NCBI GenBank assembly: GCA_017853815.1
Contig: JAFMIT010000015.1
Coordinates: forward strand, 1 to 21,741
Source: Actinomycetota bacterium
GTDB taxonomy: Bacteria; Actinomycetota; Actinomycetes; S36-B12; UBA5976
Length of the DNA stretch: 21,741 nt
Direction of reading: 5' to 3'
This document shows positions 7,126-16,210 of the stretch, one piece after another; the stretch's first letter is position 1, and every line of letters starts with the position of its first letter. Made by a program: the position numbers and the translations under genes. The notes below the pieces were generated by a model. It was not told the origin of the DNA. It worked only from the letters and a program-made list of their open reading frames with translations, and did not search any database.

Positions 7126-8379
7126 TTAACCGACGAGAGTCTTTTTCGGCATCAGCGCAAACGAGGCCGCCGCCGCAATGCACAGAAGCCCCGCTGTCAG
7201 CCACGCGAGTGCGTAGTCGCCGTTCGAAGAACGAATCCATCCGGCAAAGGATGCGCCAGCACCCGCACCGACCATGTGTGAGGCGAACACCCATCCGTAC
7301 ACCACGCCAGTCTTGGCAAGGCCGAAATGTTGGCGACACAGTGCCACCGTCGGCGGAACAGTCGCTACCCAGTCGAGGCCGTAGAAAACGATGAAGAACA
7401 GCATTGACGGCTCAACATGAGGACCCAAAACGTACGGGACATACAAAAGCGAAAGTCCGCGTAATCCGTAATACGCGACAAGCAGATAGCGAGAGTCGAA
7501 TCGGTCGGTGAGCCAGCCGCTCATCACCGTGCCAATGATGTCAAAAACGCCGATCAGTGCCAGCAATCCGGCAGCGATATTCATCGGCATTCCATGGTCG
7601 TGTGCCGCGGCAATGAAATGCGTTTGGATGATGCCGTTTGTTGACCAGCCACAGACGAAGAAAGTGCCCGCAAGAATGATGAAGGGTCGCTGCGTCAACG
7701 AGTCTCTCAGCGTCGCAACGGTTGAGCTCGCTACCTGACCGAGTGAAAGCCGGGGGATCTCAGGCGATTCGTAGGAGTCATCCGCACCGTAGGGCTTTGA
7801 GCCAATTTCTGCAGGTGAATCGGCAAGGACAAGCCGCACGGCAGGGACGATAAGCAGTGCCAGGCCACCAATCGTTACCGCGGCAGTTCGCCAGCCGTAC
7901 TCCATCGCGAGATTCGCGACCGTCGGCAAGAAAATCAATTGGCCGGTTGCGGAAGCTGCACTAAAAATTCCCGTCACGAGGCCTCGTCGAGCGACGAACC
8001 ATCGGTTGGCAATGATGGCGCCGAATACAAGCGCAATCGACCCTGTGCCAAAACCGACGAACAAGCCCCACAGCACTAGCAAGTGCCAGCTCGCGGTCAT
8101 CCAGTAGGTCGCCGCAGATCCGACAGCCACCAACATGAGCGCCACGCTCACGACGTCGCGCACTCGGAACCTTTGCATCAATGCGGCCGCAAAAGGAGCG
8201 ACGAGTCCGTAAACCAAGAGGTTCAATGAGGCCGCGGATGAAGTCGTCGCCCGATCCCAGCCGAATTCGCTTTCCAGCGGTTCCAGCATCACACCCATTG
8301 AAGAGCGGAAGGCTGCAGCGGCAATCAAGGTCACGAAAGTGACGGCCGCGACCAACCAGGCGCGATGAATTTTCGGCAT
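7126..8379 (-). CDS. MFS transporter (monocarboxylate / oxalate-formate-like branch)
   Basis: The protein has 417 residues and about 12 predicted transmembrane helices, with a central cytoplasmic loop (about 190-220, SPAEIGSKPYGADDSYE). The segments FRSSMGVMLEPLESEFGWDR and ANRWFVARRGLVTGIFSAASATGQ resemble the monocarboxylate-porter-like branch of the major facilitator superfamily more than sugar porters. The substrate is unknown. I chose the ATG at 8377-8379, which overlaps the alpha-glucosidase stop as TAATG. A GTG five codons upstream (8392-8394) is possible and would overlap by 16 bases. It is the last gene of a tightly packed minus-strand run. Despite its neighbour, it should not be called a sugar transporter without evidence. 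Confidence 0.85.
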   Translation of the reverse strand: MPKIHRAWLVAAVTFVTLIAAAAFRSSMGVMLEPLESEFGWDRATTSSAASLNLLVYGLVAPFAAALMQRFRVRDVVSVALMLVAVGSAATYWMTASWHLLVLWGLFVGFGTGSIALVFGAIIANRWFVARRGLVTGIFSAASATGQLIFLPTVANLAMEYGWRTAAVTIGGLALLIVPAVRLVLADSPAEIGSKPYGADDSYESPEIPRLSLGQVASSTVATLRDSLTQRPFIILAGTFFVCGWSTNGIIQTHFIAAAHDHGMPMNIAAGLLALIGVFDIIGTVMSGWLTDRFDSRYLLVAYYGLRGLSLLYVPYVLGPHVEPSMLFFIVFYGLDWVATVPPTVALCRQHFGLAKTGVVYGWVFASHMVGAGAGASFAGWIRSSNGDYALAWLTAGLLCIAAAASFALMPKKTLVG

Positions 8380-10133
8380 TAGAGGATTAACCACACTGTC
8401 GTATCTGGTGGAATAACGACATGTCCGTTATGCAAAGAGACATCAGGTTGGCTTGCGATCAGCACAGATAGCGCTGCTACCGAAACGTTCTCGTCGCCGT
8501 AGTTCGCAACGCACACAACCGAACTGACGCTGGTCTCGTCGAATCTCTCGAAAGCGAGCACATTCGCGCTCTCCACAAGGTCGTCACGCCAACGCATCTG
8601 ACCGCTCCCGAGCAAGGGCAATTGCCGACGGAGCAGTAGGGCTGTGCGAGTCAAACTGTGCATCGAATCTGGATCTTCGAGCTGCGCTTCGACAGAAACT
8701 TCGCTCCAGCGGCGAGGCATTGGAAGCCATGGCTCGGCACCGTCCTCAGGTCCGAAACCTAAGGACTTTCCAGAGCGTGTCCATGGCATTGGTACTCGGT
8801 CGCCGTCGCGGCCAACGATGTCACCTTTGGAGTTGATGTAGACAGGATCCTGTCGCTTCTCCGCAGGAATATCCCGCACTTCTTCAAGTCCGAGTTCTTG
8901 ACCTTGATAGATGTAGGCAGATCCAGGTAGCGCGAGCATTTGAAGCATCGATGCGCGTCCTCTGCGACGACCGAGTGCCACTTCTTCATCATTAGCGACG
9001 TAGTGATTGCTGAACTTGCTGTCGCGATCGACGCTATCCGCCCAGTTGTGTGCTGGCCAATCGCAACCATAGCGAGTCACAGAACGGGTGGTGTCGTGGT
9101 TGTCTGTCACCCAGGTTGTCGGTGCGCCAATCGGAACATTGAACTCGATGGTTTCATTGACATTCTTGCGGACTGAATCTGCGTGCCACTGTGCAGTCAA
9201 ATACCCGAAGTTAAACCCGGTATGAAGTTCGTCAGGGCGCAGATATTTTGCGACCCGTGCAGTGGTCGGCTCACCAATTTCGCCAACGAAAATTCGCGTC
9301 GGGGTGTATTCGTTTGCGATCGCACGCCAGCGTCGGTAGATCTCGTGGACACCGTCTTGGCACCAGTAAGGATGCGGAATGATGTCAACGATTTCGCCAT
9401 TCTCATCGAGAACTTTCTCCTCGCCGCCACCAGGGTAACCTTCAGATTTAACAAGCCCGTGCGCGACGTCAATCCGAAAACCGTCGACACCTCGGTCGAA
9501 CCAAAAGCGCAAGGTCTTGTCGAATTCATCGACGATGTCCGGATGATCCCAATTCACATCTGGCTGTCCTGCATCGAAAATATGCAGGTACCAATATCCC
9601 GTTGGTTTGCCCTCGAAGTTGGTCTGCGTCCACGCAGGCCCGCTGAAGATTGAAATCCAATCGTTGGGTGGAAGTTCGCCATTTTCCCCTTGGCCGCGCA
9701 CCAAGTGGTAACGCTCCCACTCTGGACTGCCTGGCGGTGTTGCGATTGCGGCCTTGAAAAAAGGATGCTCGACCGAGGTGTGATTAGGCACCACATCGAT
9801 AATGATCTTGATGCCAAGCTCGTGTGCCTCTTGGATCAAGGCTTCAGCGTCTTGGAGAGTGCCGAACATCGGATCAATGTCGCGGTAGTCCGCAACGTCG
9901 TACCCGCCGTCGGTCTGTGGTCCGACGAAGAAAGGCGAAAACCAGATGGCATCGACGCCGAGCTCTGCGAGGTACGGCAGGTTCTGCCGAACTCCGTTGA
10001 GGTCACCAATGCCATCGCCGTTTGAGTCTGCCCAGGACTTTGGGTAGATCTGGTAGATGACGGCTTCACGCCACCAGTCAGGCGAAGCGAGATCGGCGTG
10101 AACACGGCCAGCAACGTGAGTGAAATTCGTCAT
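8379..10133 (-). CDS. aglA: GH13 alpha-glucosidase (oligo-1,4/1,6-glucosidase type)
   Basis: The protein has 584 residues. It begins with the alpha-glucosidase start WWREAVIYQIYPKSWADSNG and a calcium-site-like loop, DSNGDGIGDLNG. The four conserved GH13 regions are present: DVVPNHTS (region I), GFRIDVAHG with nucleophile Asp222, VGEIGEP with acid/base Glu285, and WVTDNHDTTR with Asp347. It would release glucose from the non-reducing ends of maltose-type oligosaccharides in the cytoplasm; there is no signal peptide. Trehalose or sucrose activity cannot be excluded. The corresponding M. tuberculosis gene near glbO is aglA (Rv2471, from memory). A -10-like TAAACT lies 6 bases before the ATG, so it may have its own leaderless promoter within the operon. 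Its stop overlaps the MFS start. Confidence 0.93.
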   Translation of the reverse strand: MTNFTHVAGRVHADLASPDWWREAVIYQIYPKSWADSNGDGIGDLNGVRQNLPYLAELGVDAIWFSPFFVGPQTDGGYDVADYRDIDPMFGTLQDAEALIQEAHELGIKIIIDVVPNHTSVEHPFFKAAIATPPGSPEWERYHLVRGQGENGELPPNDWISIFSGPAWTQTNFEGKPTGYWYLHIFDAGQPDVNWDHPDIVDEFDKTLRFWFDRGVDGFRIDVAHGLVKSEGYPGGGEEKVLDENGEIVDIIPHPYWCQDGVHEIYRRWRAIANEYTPTRIFVGEIGEPTTARVAKYLRPDELHTGFNFGYLTAQWHADSVRKNVNETIEFNVPIGAPTTWVTDNHDTTRSVTRYGCDWPAHNWADSVDRDSKFSNHYVANDEEVALGRRRGRASMLQMLALPGSAYIYQGQELGLEEVRDIPAEKRQDPVYINSKGDIVGRDGDRVPMPWTRSGKSLGFGPEDGAEPWLPMPRRWSEVSVEAQLEDPDSMHSLTRTALLLRRQLPLLGSGQMRWRDDLVESANVLAFERFDETSVSSVVCVANYGDENVSVAALSVLIASQPDVSLHNGHVVIPPDTTVWLIL

Positions 10134-10145
10134 CCGCAGAGTTTA
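10134..10145 (-). promoter_or_regulatory. Candidate leaderless -10 element for the alpha-glucosidase gene
   Basis: On the minus strand, TAAACT (10145-10140) is followed by 6 bases and then the ATG. No Shine-Dalgarno sequence is present and no convincing -35 was found. It lies in the 34-base gap after the globin gene, so it would be an internal operon promoter. Confidence 0.35.
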
Positions 10146-10167
10146 AGAGCCACGACCACGCCGCGAT

Positions 10168-10575
10168 TTAGCGGTTATGCAACGCAGCGATGTCATCCGG
10201 CAACGTGTTGAGCAGAAAGTGGGCCACCTGTACGAGGTAGTTCGTGAGCTCTTCGTTCAGCGGTTCGGGCAAGTGGCGATTTTGGACCGCAGCCATCATG
10301 TGCTGGAGCCAACGATCTCGAGCCTCTGCATCGATCTTGAATTCAGCGTGCCGCATCCGGAGTCGAGGGTGGCCTCTGAGCTCGGAGTATGTGCTTGGTC
10401 CGCCCCAGTACTGAATTAAGAAAAGCCGCAGGCGTTCGTTCGCGGCCGACAGTTCGGCGTCCGGATACATCGGACGCAGGATGTCGTCTGTGGCCACACC
10501 AGCGTAAAAATCATCGACCAGCGCGGTAAAGAAATCGGCGCCGCCAACGCGTTCGTAGAAACTAGCTTCAGTCAT
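10168..10575 (-). CDS. glbO: Group II truncated haemoglobin (GlbO type)
   Basis: The protein has 135 residues, full length for a truncated 2-on-2 globin. Haem-pocket residues match M. tuberculosis GlbO with an offset of one: Tyr24 (B10, in DDFY), Tyr37 (CD1, in PMYPD), proximal His76 (F8, in HPRLRMRH) and Trp89 (G8, in RDRWLQHM). The pair TyrCD1 and TrpG8 defines the GlbO subgroup, which binds oxygen very tightly and has been linked to peroxidase activity, NO chemistry and respiration under low oxygen. The ATG lies 2 bases after the mscS stop, so translation is probably coupled. The alpha-glucosidase gene follows after 34 bases. Confidence 0.96.
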   Translation of the reverse strand: MTEASFYERVGGADFFTALVDDFYAGVATDDILRPMYPDAELSAANERLRLFLIQYWGGPSTYSELRGHPRLRMRHAEFKIDAEARDRWLQHMMAAVQNRHLPEPLNEELTNYLVQVAHFLLNTLPDDIAALHNR

Positions 10576-10577
10576 GT

Positions 10578-11528
10578 CTATCGCTGTGGTGCTTGCGGAG
10601 GCATGCCTGGTGTCGGGTACGGCCGAGCGAGAACGGGTACCCGCACCCCGGCGCGGTCGAAGGCGAGCTTGACTCGTTCGCGAATTTCACGAGCCAGCAC
10701 CACTTGTTGTTCAGGTGCTGACTTTGCGACGATGCGAATGAATACTGCATCTCCGCTCACGGATTCGACGCCAGCAAATTCAGGGCGACCGAGCAAAACA
10801 TCGTCATAAGCGGGATCGGTATCCATGTCATCCGCAATGTTTTCGATGATGCTTCGTATCCGATCCAAATCTTCGTCATAAGCCACTGGCAGTTCAATCG
10901 ATGCCATTGTCCAACCCTGAGATCGATTAGCGACTCGATTAATCTCACCGTTGCGGACGTACCAAACCACACCGGACATATCTCGCAAGCGTGTCGTGCG
11001 AAGAGTGACTTCTTCGACGGTGCCGACGGCACCACCAAGATCGACGACATCGCCGACGCCATACTGGTCTTCGATGATGAGGAAAATGCCTGCGAGATAG
11101 TCCTTGACCATGGTCTGCGCACCGAAGCCGAGCGCGACACCGACGACACCGGCGCTCGCGAGCAACGGTGCGACATCCACCCCGAGTCGAGTGAGGATGA
11201 GCAGAAGCGCGGTGCTCCAGATCATCAGCGAAGCGGCGCTTCTCAGCAGCTGGCCGATCGCTTCGGCGCGCTGTTCACGACGTTCACCCATCAAGATATC
11301 GGTCAGCTCAGCCGTGCGAGCGGCACGTTTGGCGGCGCCGAGACGTTCACGATTTGCGGATGCCGCAGCTTTGCGAACGGTGCGACGGACCATGCCTGTC
11401 ACTGTGCGCTGAACGATCATCGCCACGGCAACTACAGCCAACGTATACGCGGGCCACCCGAGGAACCATTGCAGAAGTTGGTCACCAGTGGCGACCACTT
11501 TGTCTGCAACGAGCAGTAATGAATTCAT
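10578..11528 (-). CDS. MscS-family small-conductance mechanosensitive channel
   Basis: The protein has 316 residues. It has an N-terminal helix (about 26-46), a charged cytoplasmic segment (about 47-90) and two further helices (about 96-115 and 119-150). The last is the pore-lining TM3 with SAGVVGVALGFGAQTMVKDY, small residues alternating as in MscS. The beta domain follows with EDQYGVGDVVDLGGAVGTVEEV and YVRNGEINRVANRSQGW. The C-terminal alpha/beta domain runs to about 300 and ends with a Pro-rich tail. Such channels release solutes on hypo-osmotic shock from the inner membrane. The ATG lies one base after the peptidase stop (TGACATG) and the stop lies 2 bases before glbO, so it sits inside an operon. 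Confidence 0.92.
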   Translation of the reverse strand: MNSLLLVADKVVATGDQLLQWFLGWPAYTLAVVAVAMIVQRTVTGMVRRTVRKAAASANRERLGAAKRAARTAELTDILMGERREQRAEAIGQLLRSAASLMIWSTALLLILTRLGVDVAPLLASAGVVGVALGFGAQTMVKDYLAGIFLIIEDQYGVGDVVDLGGAVGTVEEVTLRTTRLRDMSGVVWYVRNGEINRVANRSQGWTMASIELPVAYDEDLDRIRSIIENIADDMDTDPAYDDVLLGRPEFAGVESVSGDAVFIRIVAKSAPEQQVVLAREIRERVKLAFDRAGVRVPVLARPYPTPGMPPQAPQR

Positions 11529-11529
11529 G

Positions 11530-13620
11530 TCATTCCGCCTTGAGCGTGAGACCAGTGTGGGCAGAGACGAATGCTAATTCGTCGGCCTTAAGGGCGATGC
11601 TCTTTGAGACGGAGCGAGCACCATGACCGACTTCAGCCTCAGCCCGAATCAAAATCGGCCGCTCACCAATAGTCGCGTGCTGCAGCGCCGCACACAGTTT
11701 GCGTGCGTGCAAAGTGTCGACGCGCGTGTCGCCATCAAAGACAGTGAACAAGACGCTGGGGTAAGCAGTTTCTTCTTGCACGCGATGGTAGGGCGAGTAT
11801 GCGTACAGCCACTCGAACTGTTCGGCAACGTTGGCGCTGCCGTACTCGACGTTCCACGTGGCGCCAAGCCCATGAAGCTCATACCGAACCATGTCGAGCA
11901 ATGGTGCTGAACACACAACCGCCGCATACAAATCTGGGCGTTGGGTCAGGGCAGCGCCCACGAGCAGGCCGCCATTAGAGCCGCCAGCAATCGCTAACTG
12001 AGATCGCGAGGTCCATCCGTGTGTGATGAGCCACTCGGCCGCAGATTCGAAATCATCGAAAACATTCTGTTTGTTTGCCAGCATGCCATCGCGATGCCAC
12101 TCTTCGCCTTCTTCACCTCCACCGCGAATGTTGGCAACTGCATAGACACCGCCTGCTTCGACCCACGACAAGATTTCGGCAGAGAACTGCGGATTAAGTG
12201 AAATCCCAAATCCGCCGTAGCCGTAGAGAATGGTTGGCAGTGGCGCAAGCGGTGCGGCGGTAGGGCTCACGATGAACATCCGCACGACGGTGCCGTCTTT
12301 TGAGGTGTACTCAATTTGTTGTGAGGTCACTGCGGGCACCTTCACTGCGCCGGGTGGTGTCGCCCATTGATGGATGCTGAAATCGCGAGCATCAAAAGTG
12401 AACACAGAACTCTGGCGCACATGGTCTGTATAGGTGAACCAGACGATGGGCCCTCCGTCTGGACGTTCCGAAACCGCTCCGATCGTGCCGGCGCCAGGCA
12501 AATCTATTTTCTTGATGAAGGCGCCATCGGAGAGGCGATGAACGGCCATCTCGCTGACTGTGTGACGCGTGCGAATAGCAAGAATTAAAGGTTCAGCGAG
12601 TTCAGGTCCATCAAGAGTGACAGTCCCGACGAGCACCGCGTCAGTGTCTTCTGCGAGCAAGTCAACCCAGGTGTCGGGCATGGCGTTAGCTGGATCAGCC
12701 ACGCACAATCGACCGCGTGGTGCGTTCCAGTCCGTGGAAATGTAGAGACGGCCGTCGCGGCCAACGCTAAAACCTGCTTGTGCATCGATGTCGGCAAAAA
12801 TGCGACGAAGGTCCGGTGCTTCAGGAGCTCCTTCTGACAAATCTGCCCAATACAACTCGTTTCGTGGCGCAGTTCCTTCGTGAGTTGTGATCTCCAACCA
12901 GCGGCCATCGCGGCTGACACTCACGCCGTAGTAGTTGGTGATCTTTAATCCTGCACCGAAAATTTCGATGTCACTGCTGGTTGGTTGGCCAAGGCGATGC
13001 AAGTACACCCGGCGGTGATACTGGTGTTCATCATCTGGCAGGAGACTGGGGTCGAGCCGACGCACGTAATAAAACGCTTGGCCGCCGACGAGCCACGCGA
13101 CAGGGGAGTAGCGGGCGCGATCAATCGGACCATCAACAATCTCGCCAGATGCAACGTTCATGACATAGAGAGATGCTTCCTCGCTACCGCCAACGCTGAT
13201 TTGGTAGGCGAGCAAGTCACCCTCTTTAGATGGCTGCCAGGAATCGAGAGTGGTGGTTCCCGCTGGATCAATCTTCATCACGTCGACGAGCACACGCTCG
13301 GTGCCGTCTGGGTCGACCGTGAACAAGATTGCATGCTCCTGGCCAGCGGTTCGTCGCATAAAGAATTGCCGTTCGCCTCGCCAGTACGGCGCAGAAATCA
13401 TTCCCGACGACAAGAACTCTGAAAGTCGTTTCTCCCAGTGCTCGCGAGTGGACCATTCAGTTCGGTGTTGTGCGAACAAACCTGCCTGCGCGGCGGACCA
13501 GTCTCGGGTCTGCTCGGAATCGGCGTCTTCGAGCCAGCGGTAGGGATCGGAGACCTCATGACCGTGAATGGTTTCAATCAGGTCAAGACGGGTTGCATTT
13601 GGGTAGTCAGTCGTAGCCAC
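11530..13620 (-). CDS. Prolyl oligopeptidase family serine peptidase (S9A)
   Basis: The protein has 696 residues, the usual size for S9A. The N-terminus DYPNATRLDLIETIHGHEVSDPYRWLED is the standard start of the family (residues quoted in two parts: DYPNATRLDLIETIHGHEV, then SDPYRWLED). A beta-propeller (about 70-410) precedes the alpha/beta-hydrolase domain. The catalytic triad is Ser548 (GGSNGG), Asp631 (GDTRVD) and His666 (VGHGAR). Arg633, two residues after the Asp, aligns with the substrate-binding Arg of prolyl oligopeptidase, favouring cleavage after proline over oligopeptidase B specificity. There is no signal peptide, so it acts on short peptides in the cytoplasm. I chose the GTG at 13618-13620; the open frame continues 15 codons upstream but that part does not match the family. 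It heads the minus-strand operon and faces malQ divergently. Confidence 0.93.
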   Translation of the reverse strand: MATTDYPNATRLDLIETIHGHEVSDPYRWLEDADSEQTRDWSAAQAGLFAQHRTEWSTREHWEKRLSEFLSSGMISAPYWRGERQFFMRRTAGQEHAILFTVDPDGTERVLVDVMKIDPAGTTTLDSWQPSKEGDLLAYQISVGGSEEASLYVMNVASGEIVDGPIDRARYSPVAWLVGGQAFYYVRRLDPSLLPDDEHQYHRRVYLHRLGQPTSSDIEIFGAGLKITNYYGVSVSRDGRWLEITTHEGTAPRNELYWADLSEGAPEAPDLRRIFADIDAQAGFSVGRDGRLYISTDWNAPRGRLCVADPANAMPDTWVDLLAEDTDAVLVGTVTLDGPELAEPLILAIRTRHTVSEMAVHRLSDGAFIKKIDLPGAGTIGAVSERPDGGPIVWFTYTDHVRQSSVFTFDARDFSIHQWATPPGAVKVPAVTSQQIEYTSKDGTVVRMFIVSPTAAPLAPLPTILYGYGGFGISLNPQFSAEILSWVEAGGVYAVANIRGGGEEGEEWHRDGMLANKQNVFDDFESAAEWLITHGWTSRSQLAIAGGSNGGLLVGAALTQRPDLYAAVVCSAPLLDMVRYELHGLGATWNVEYGSANVAEQFEWLYAYSPYHRVQEETAYPSVLFTVFDGDTRVDTLHARKLCAALQHATIGERPILIRAEAEVGHGARSVSKSIALKADELAFVSAHTGLTLKAE

Positions 13621-13633
13621 ACACGGGAGACTA
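13621..13633 (-). promoter_or_regulatory. Candidate leaderless -10 element for the oligopeptidase operon
   Basis: On the minus strand, TAGTCT (13633-13628) is followed by 7 bases and then the in-frame GTG at 13620. There is no Shine-Dalgarno sequence and no clear -35. It lies in the 74-base spacer shared with the divergent malQ gene. Confidence 0.4.
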
Positions 13634-13684
13634 AGACAGTGAGGGTCTAACCTTCGCTCGCCCACTCAGCAAATGGATGCTTTT

Positions 13685-13694
13685 GGAGGATTTC
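13685..13694 (+). promoter_or_regulatory. Shine-Dalgarno site that sets the malQ start
   Basis: GGAGG at 13685-13689 stands 5 bases before the GTG at 13695. It argues against the in-frame ATG at 13677, which would place this ribosome binding site inside the gene and has none of its own. Confidence 0.75.
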
Positions 13695-15881
13695 GTGACG
13701 GTCACCGCCGAGACCTTGACCACGCCGAGCCAAGAAGTTGTCGAACTTGCTCGAGCGCTCGGCGTAGCTACCGAGTACTGGGATCAGCAGGGGAATCACA
13801 AAATCATCTCCGCAGCGACTCTCGAAAACGTGCTTGCCGCACTGCAGGTGGATGTCACGACGGCCCAGGGCCGCGCCAAAGCGTGGGACCGGCTCAACAA
13901 CGGCCCGTGGCGTGCCATGTTGCCCGCGGTGGTCATCGCGCGGCAGGGCTTCGACAAGGACTTCCAGATCCATGTCGCCGATGGTGCGCCTGTGGTTGCC
14001 TGGGTCGATCTTGAATCTGGCGGTCGGGTTCCCTTGTCACAAGTAGATCGATACGTCGCGCCGCGAATGATTGATGGGGTTCTCACGGGCGAAGCGACGT
14101 TTGCGGTGCCAACAGATTTGCCTTTGGGATGGCACACCATTCAGGCGACGAGCGACAACGGCGAGGACGACCCGGTCGTTGCTACCTGTGTGCTGGTCGT
14201 TACGCCTGGATATCTCCAACTGCCGGAGAAGATGCGCGATCGACGCACCTGGGGATTGATGGCGCAGCTTTATGCCACTCGATCGAAAAAATCGTGGGGC
14301 CTTGGTGACCTCGGAGATCTTGGGGCGTTAGCAGAGTGGGGCGGCAAAAAAGGCGCAGGTTTCGTCCTCGTCAATCCGATGCACGCAGCTGAAGTCTCGC
14401 CGCCTATGGCACCTTCACCATATCTGCCTGCCACTCGCCGATATTTCAATCCCATCTTCCTGAGCATCGAATCCATCCCTGAGTACTCGAAGCTCGGTGG
14501 TGCCGCGAAGAAGAAAGTGGACGCATTCGCCGACGAGTTGAAAAAGCTCAATCTCACTGCTGATTTGCTCGACCGCGACCGGGTGTGGGCCGCAAAAAAG
14601 TCGTCACTTGAGCTGATGCTGGCGGAACCTCTTTCTGCGACGCGCCAATCTGCTTTCGATGCGTATTGCGCAAAAGAAGGCGACGGTCTCGTGCAGTTTG
14701 CGAAATGGTGTGCCTTCGCCGAAAAATGGGGAATCAGCTCTGGCACGTGGCCCGAAGGCATTCGACGACCAGACGGTGCAGACGTCGCCAAGTACACACA
14801 GCAATTCGCTGATCGCATTGACTTCTATATGAAACTTCAATGGCTGCTCGACGAGCAGTTCGCCGTGGCGCAGGCCACTGCACTTGCCAGCGGAATGAAC
14901 GCAGGCATTGTTCATGACCTCGCGGTCGGTGTGCATCCTGAAGGCGCGGACGCGTGGGCGCTACAAGATGTGCTTGCGCAGCGGGTTTCGGTGGGTGCTC
15001 CGCCGGATGCTTTTAATCAGCAGGGTCAAGATTGGTCGCAGCCTCCGTGGCGACCAGATGCACTAGTAAGTGCCGCATACAAGCCGTATCGCGACATGCT
15101 TCGCACGATTCTTCGTCACAGCGGTGGCATTCGCGTTGATCATGCTCTCGGTCTTTTCCGACTCTGGTGGATTCCTAACGGAATGAGTGCCGCTTCTGGC
15201 ACTTTCGTGAAGTACGACCACGAAGCCTTGGTCGGCATTCTTGCCCTTGAAGCTCATCGAGCTGGCGCCTTCGTCGTGGGTGAGGATCTTGGAACAGTTG
15301 AACCGTGGATTCTTGAATACCTCGGTCAGCGCGGTATCGCTGGAACGTCGATTCTCTGGTTCGAGAGCGACGAAACCGGGGGACCGCTTGCCCCTGAACG
15401 CTGGCGACAACTCTGCTTGGGAACAGTGACTGTTCACGACCTGCCGCCAACTGCTGGATTCATCGATGGTGAACACATTCGCATGCGCGAGAGCCTTGGT
15501 TTGCTCGAACGCTCAGTCGACGATGAATGGGCCGATCACCGGCGGTCACAGGCTCAATGGGATGCGCTTCTACGTAGCCGCGGTTTCTTGGACGAAACTT
15601 CCTGGACCCGCAAAGTGACGGTGCAGCAGCAGGTTGAGGGCCTTCACCGAGTGCTTGCTCATACGCCATGCCGACTTCTCGCCGTGGCGGTTCCCGATCT
15701 AGTCGGAGACATGCGGGCACAGAATCAGCCTGGAACTGATCAGGAATATCCCAATTGGCGAGTGCCGACATGCCACGCCGATGGAACTCCATTGCTCATC
15801 GAGGACTTTACGGAGAGTATCGCGGCCGCTGAACGGGCGGATCGACTCATCGCGGCGGTCACACACCGTCGCCATTGGTAG
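13695..15881 (+). CDS. malQ: 4-alpha-glucanotransferase (amylomaltase, GH77)
   Basis: The protein has 728 residues, close to the long actinobacterial and E. coli MalQ size. An N-terminal extension (about 1-170) with ELARALGVATEYWDQQGN is typical of this long type and precedes the GH77 barrel, which begins near WGLMAQLYATRS and KSWGLGDLGDL. Catalytic residues are visible: nucleophile Asp482 (RVDHALGLFRLW), acid/base Glu530 (VVGEDLGTVEP) and Asp582 (VHDLPPTAGF). It transfers glucan chains between maltodextrins, releasing glucose, in the cytoplasm. With the GH13 alpha-glucosidase in the divergent operon it would degrade maltodextrin or glycogen-derived oligosaccharides. The GTG start is supported by GGAGG 5 bases upstream. 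A small membrane-protein gene follows after 35 bases. Confidence 0.95.
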   Translation: MTVTAETLTTPSQEVVELARALGVATEYWDQQGNHKIISAATLENVLAALQVDVTTAQGRAKAWDRLNNGPWRAMLPAVVIARQGFDKDFQIHVADGAPVVAWVDLESGGRVPLSQVDRYVAPRMIDGVLTGEATFAVPTDLPLGWHTIQATSDNGEDDPVVATCVLVVTPGYLQLPEKMRDRRTWGLMAQLYATRSKKSWGLGDLGDLGALAEWGGKKGAGFVLVNPMHAAEVSPPMAPSPYLPATRRYFNPIFLSIESIPEYSKLGGAAKKKVDAFADELKKLNLTADLLDRDRVWAAKKSSLELMLAEPLSATRQSAFDAYCAKEGDGLVQFAKWCAFAEKWGISSGTWPEGIRRPDGADVAKYTQQFADRIDFYMKLQWLLDEQFAVAQATALASGMNAGIVHDLAVGVHPEGADAWALQDVLAQRVSVGAPPDAFNQQGQDWSQPPWRPDALVSAAYKPYRDMLRTILRHSGGIRVDHALGLFRLWWIPNGMSAASGTFVKYDHEALVGILALEAHRAGAFVVGEDLGTVEPWILEYLGQRGIAGTSILWFESDETGGPLAPERWRQLCLGTVTVHDLPPTAGFIDGEHIRMRESLGLLERSVDDEWADHRRSQAQWDALLRSRGFLDETSWTRKVTVQQQVEGLHRVLAHTPCRLLAVAVPDLVGDMRAQNQPGTDQEYPNWRVPTCHADGTPLLIEDFTESIAAAERADRLIAAVTHRRHW

Positions 15882-15904
15882 ACCGCGCCTCGTTAAGCAT
15901 TCGT

Positions 15905-15916
15905 TAGGCTATTCCC
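15905..15916 (+). promoter_or_regulatory. Candidate leaderless -10 element for the small membrane protein
   Basis: TAGGCT (15905-15910) ends 6 bases before the ATG at 15917, and there is no Shine-Dalgarno sequence. No convincing -35 was found at 16-18 bases upstream. Confidence 0.4.
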
Positions 15917-16198
15917 ATGCGCTCATTCATTCGTCGTTCTGCAGTGACTCTTTCCCTTGGCGTATCTGCGTCGCTTGCTCTGGCCTCATCGGTTATGGCG
16001 TATTCCAACGATGCCGGTGAAGAAGCTGGCCCCGGCATGAGCGTCATGGAAACAGTGATGTGGTTCGTCGTGGCGCCCGCTCTCATCAGCGCAGTCATTT
16101 GGTTCTTGTGGTCGATTCCAGCCTGGCGTCGATCCTCTGCACCGGCGACAGGTGACAACTGGAATCCAAAGCCTTCGGCGGATGTCGTTCAGCGCTGA
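15917..16198 (+). CDS. Small secreted or membrane-anchored protein, unknown function
   Basis: The protein has 93 residues. It has a basic start (MRSFIRR), a hydrophobic segment (about 9-25) and a possible signal-peptidase site after SSVMA (about residue 28), which together look like a signal peptide. A short acidic linker follows (NDAGEEAGPGM). A second hydrophobic helix (about 46-68, ETVMWFVVAPALISAVIWFL) ends in a basic stop-transfer patch, AWRRS. The cytoplasmic tail is short and polar. If the first helix is cleaved, the mature product is a single-span protein of about 65 residues. I do not recognise a family. It lies 35 bases after malQ and is followed by a strong palindrome. The start matches a leaderless promoter. 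Confidence 0.72.
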   Translation: MRSFIRRSAVTLSLGVSASLALASSVMAYSNDAGEEAGPGMSVMETVMWFVVAPALISAVIWFLWSIPAWRRSSAPATGDNWNPKPSADVVQR

Positions 16199-16210
16199 AG
16201 CAAAGTTCAC

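Noticed and set aside
7126..8379. MFS gene as a maltose or oligosaccharide transporter for the adjacent alpha-glucosidase
   Set aside because: Its sequence features resemble monocarboxylate-like porters; adjacency alone is not enough to assign a sugar.
13677..13694. ATG at 13677 as the malQ start
   Set aside because: It has no ribosome binding site, while GGAGG stands at the right distance from the GTG at 13695.
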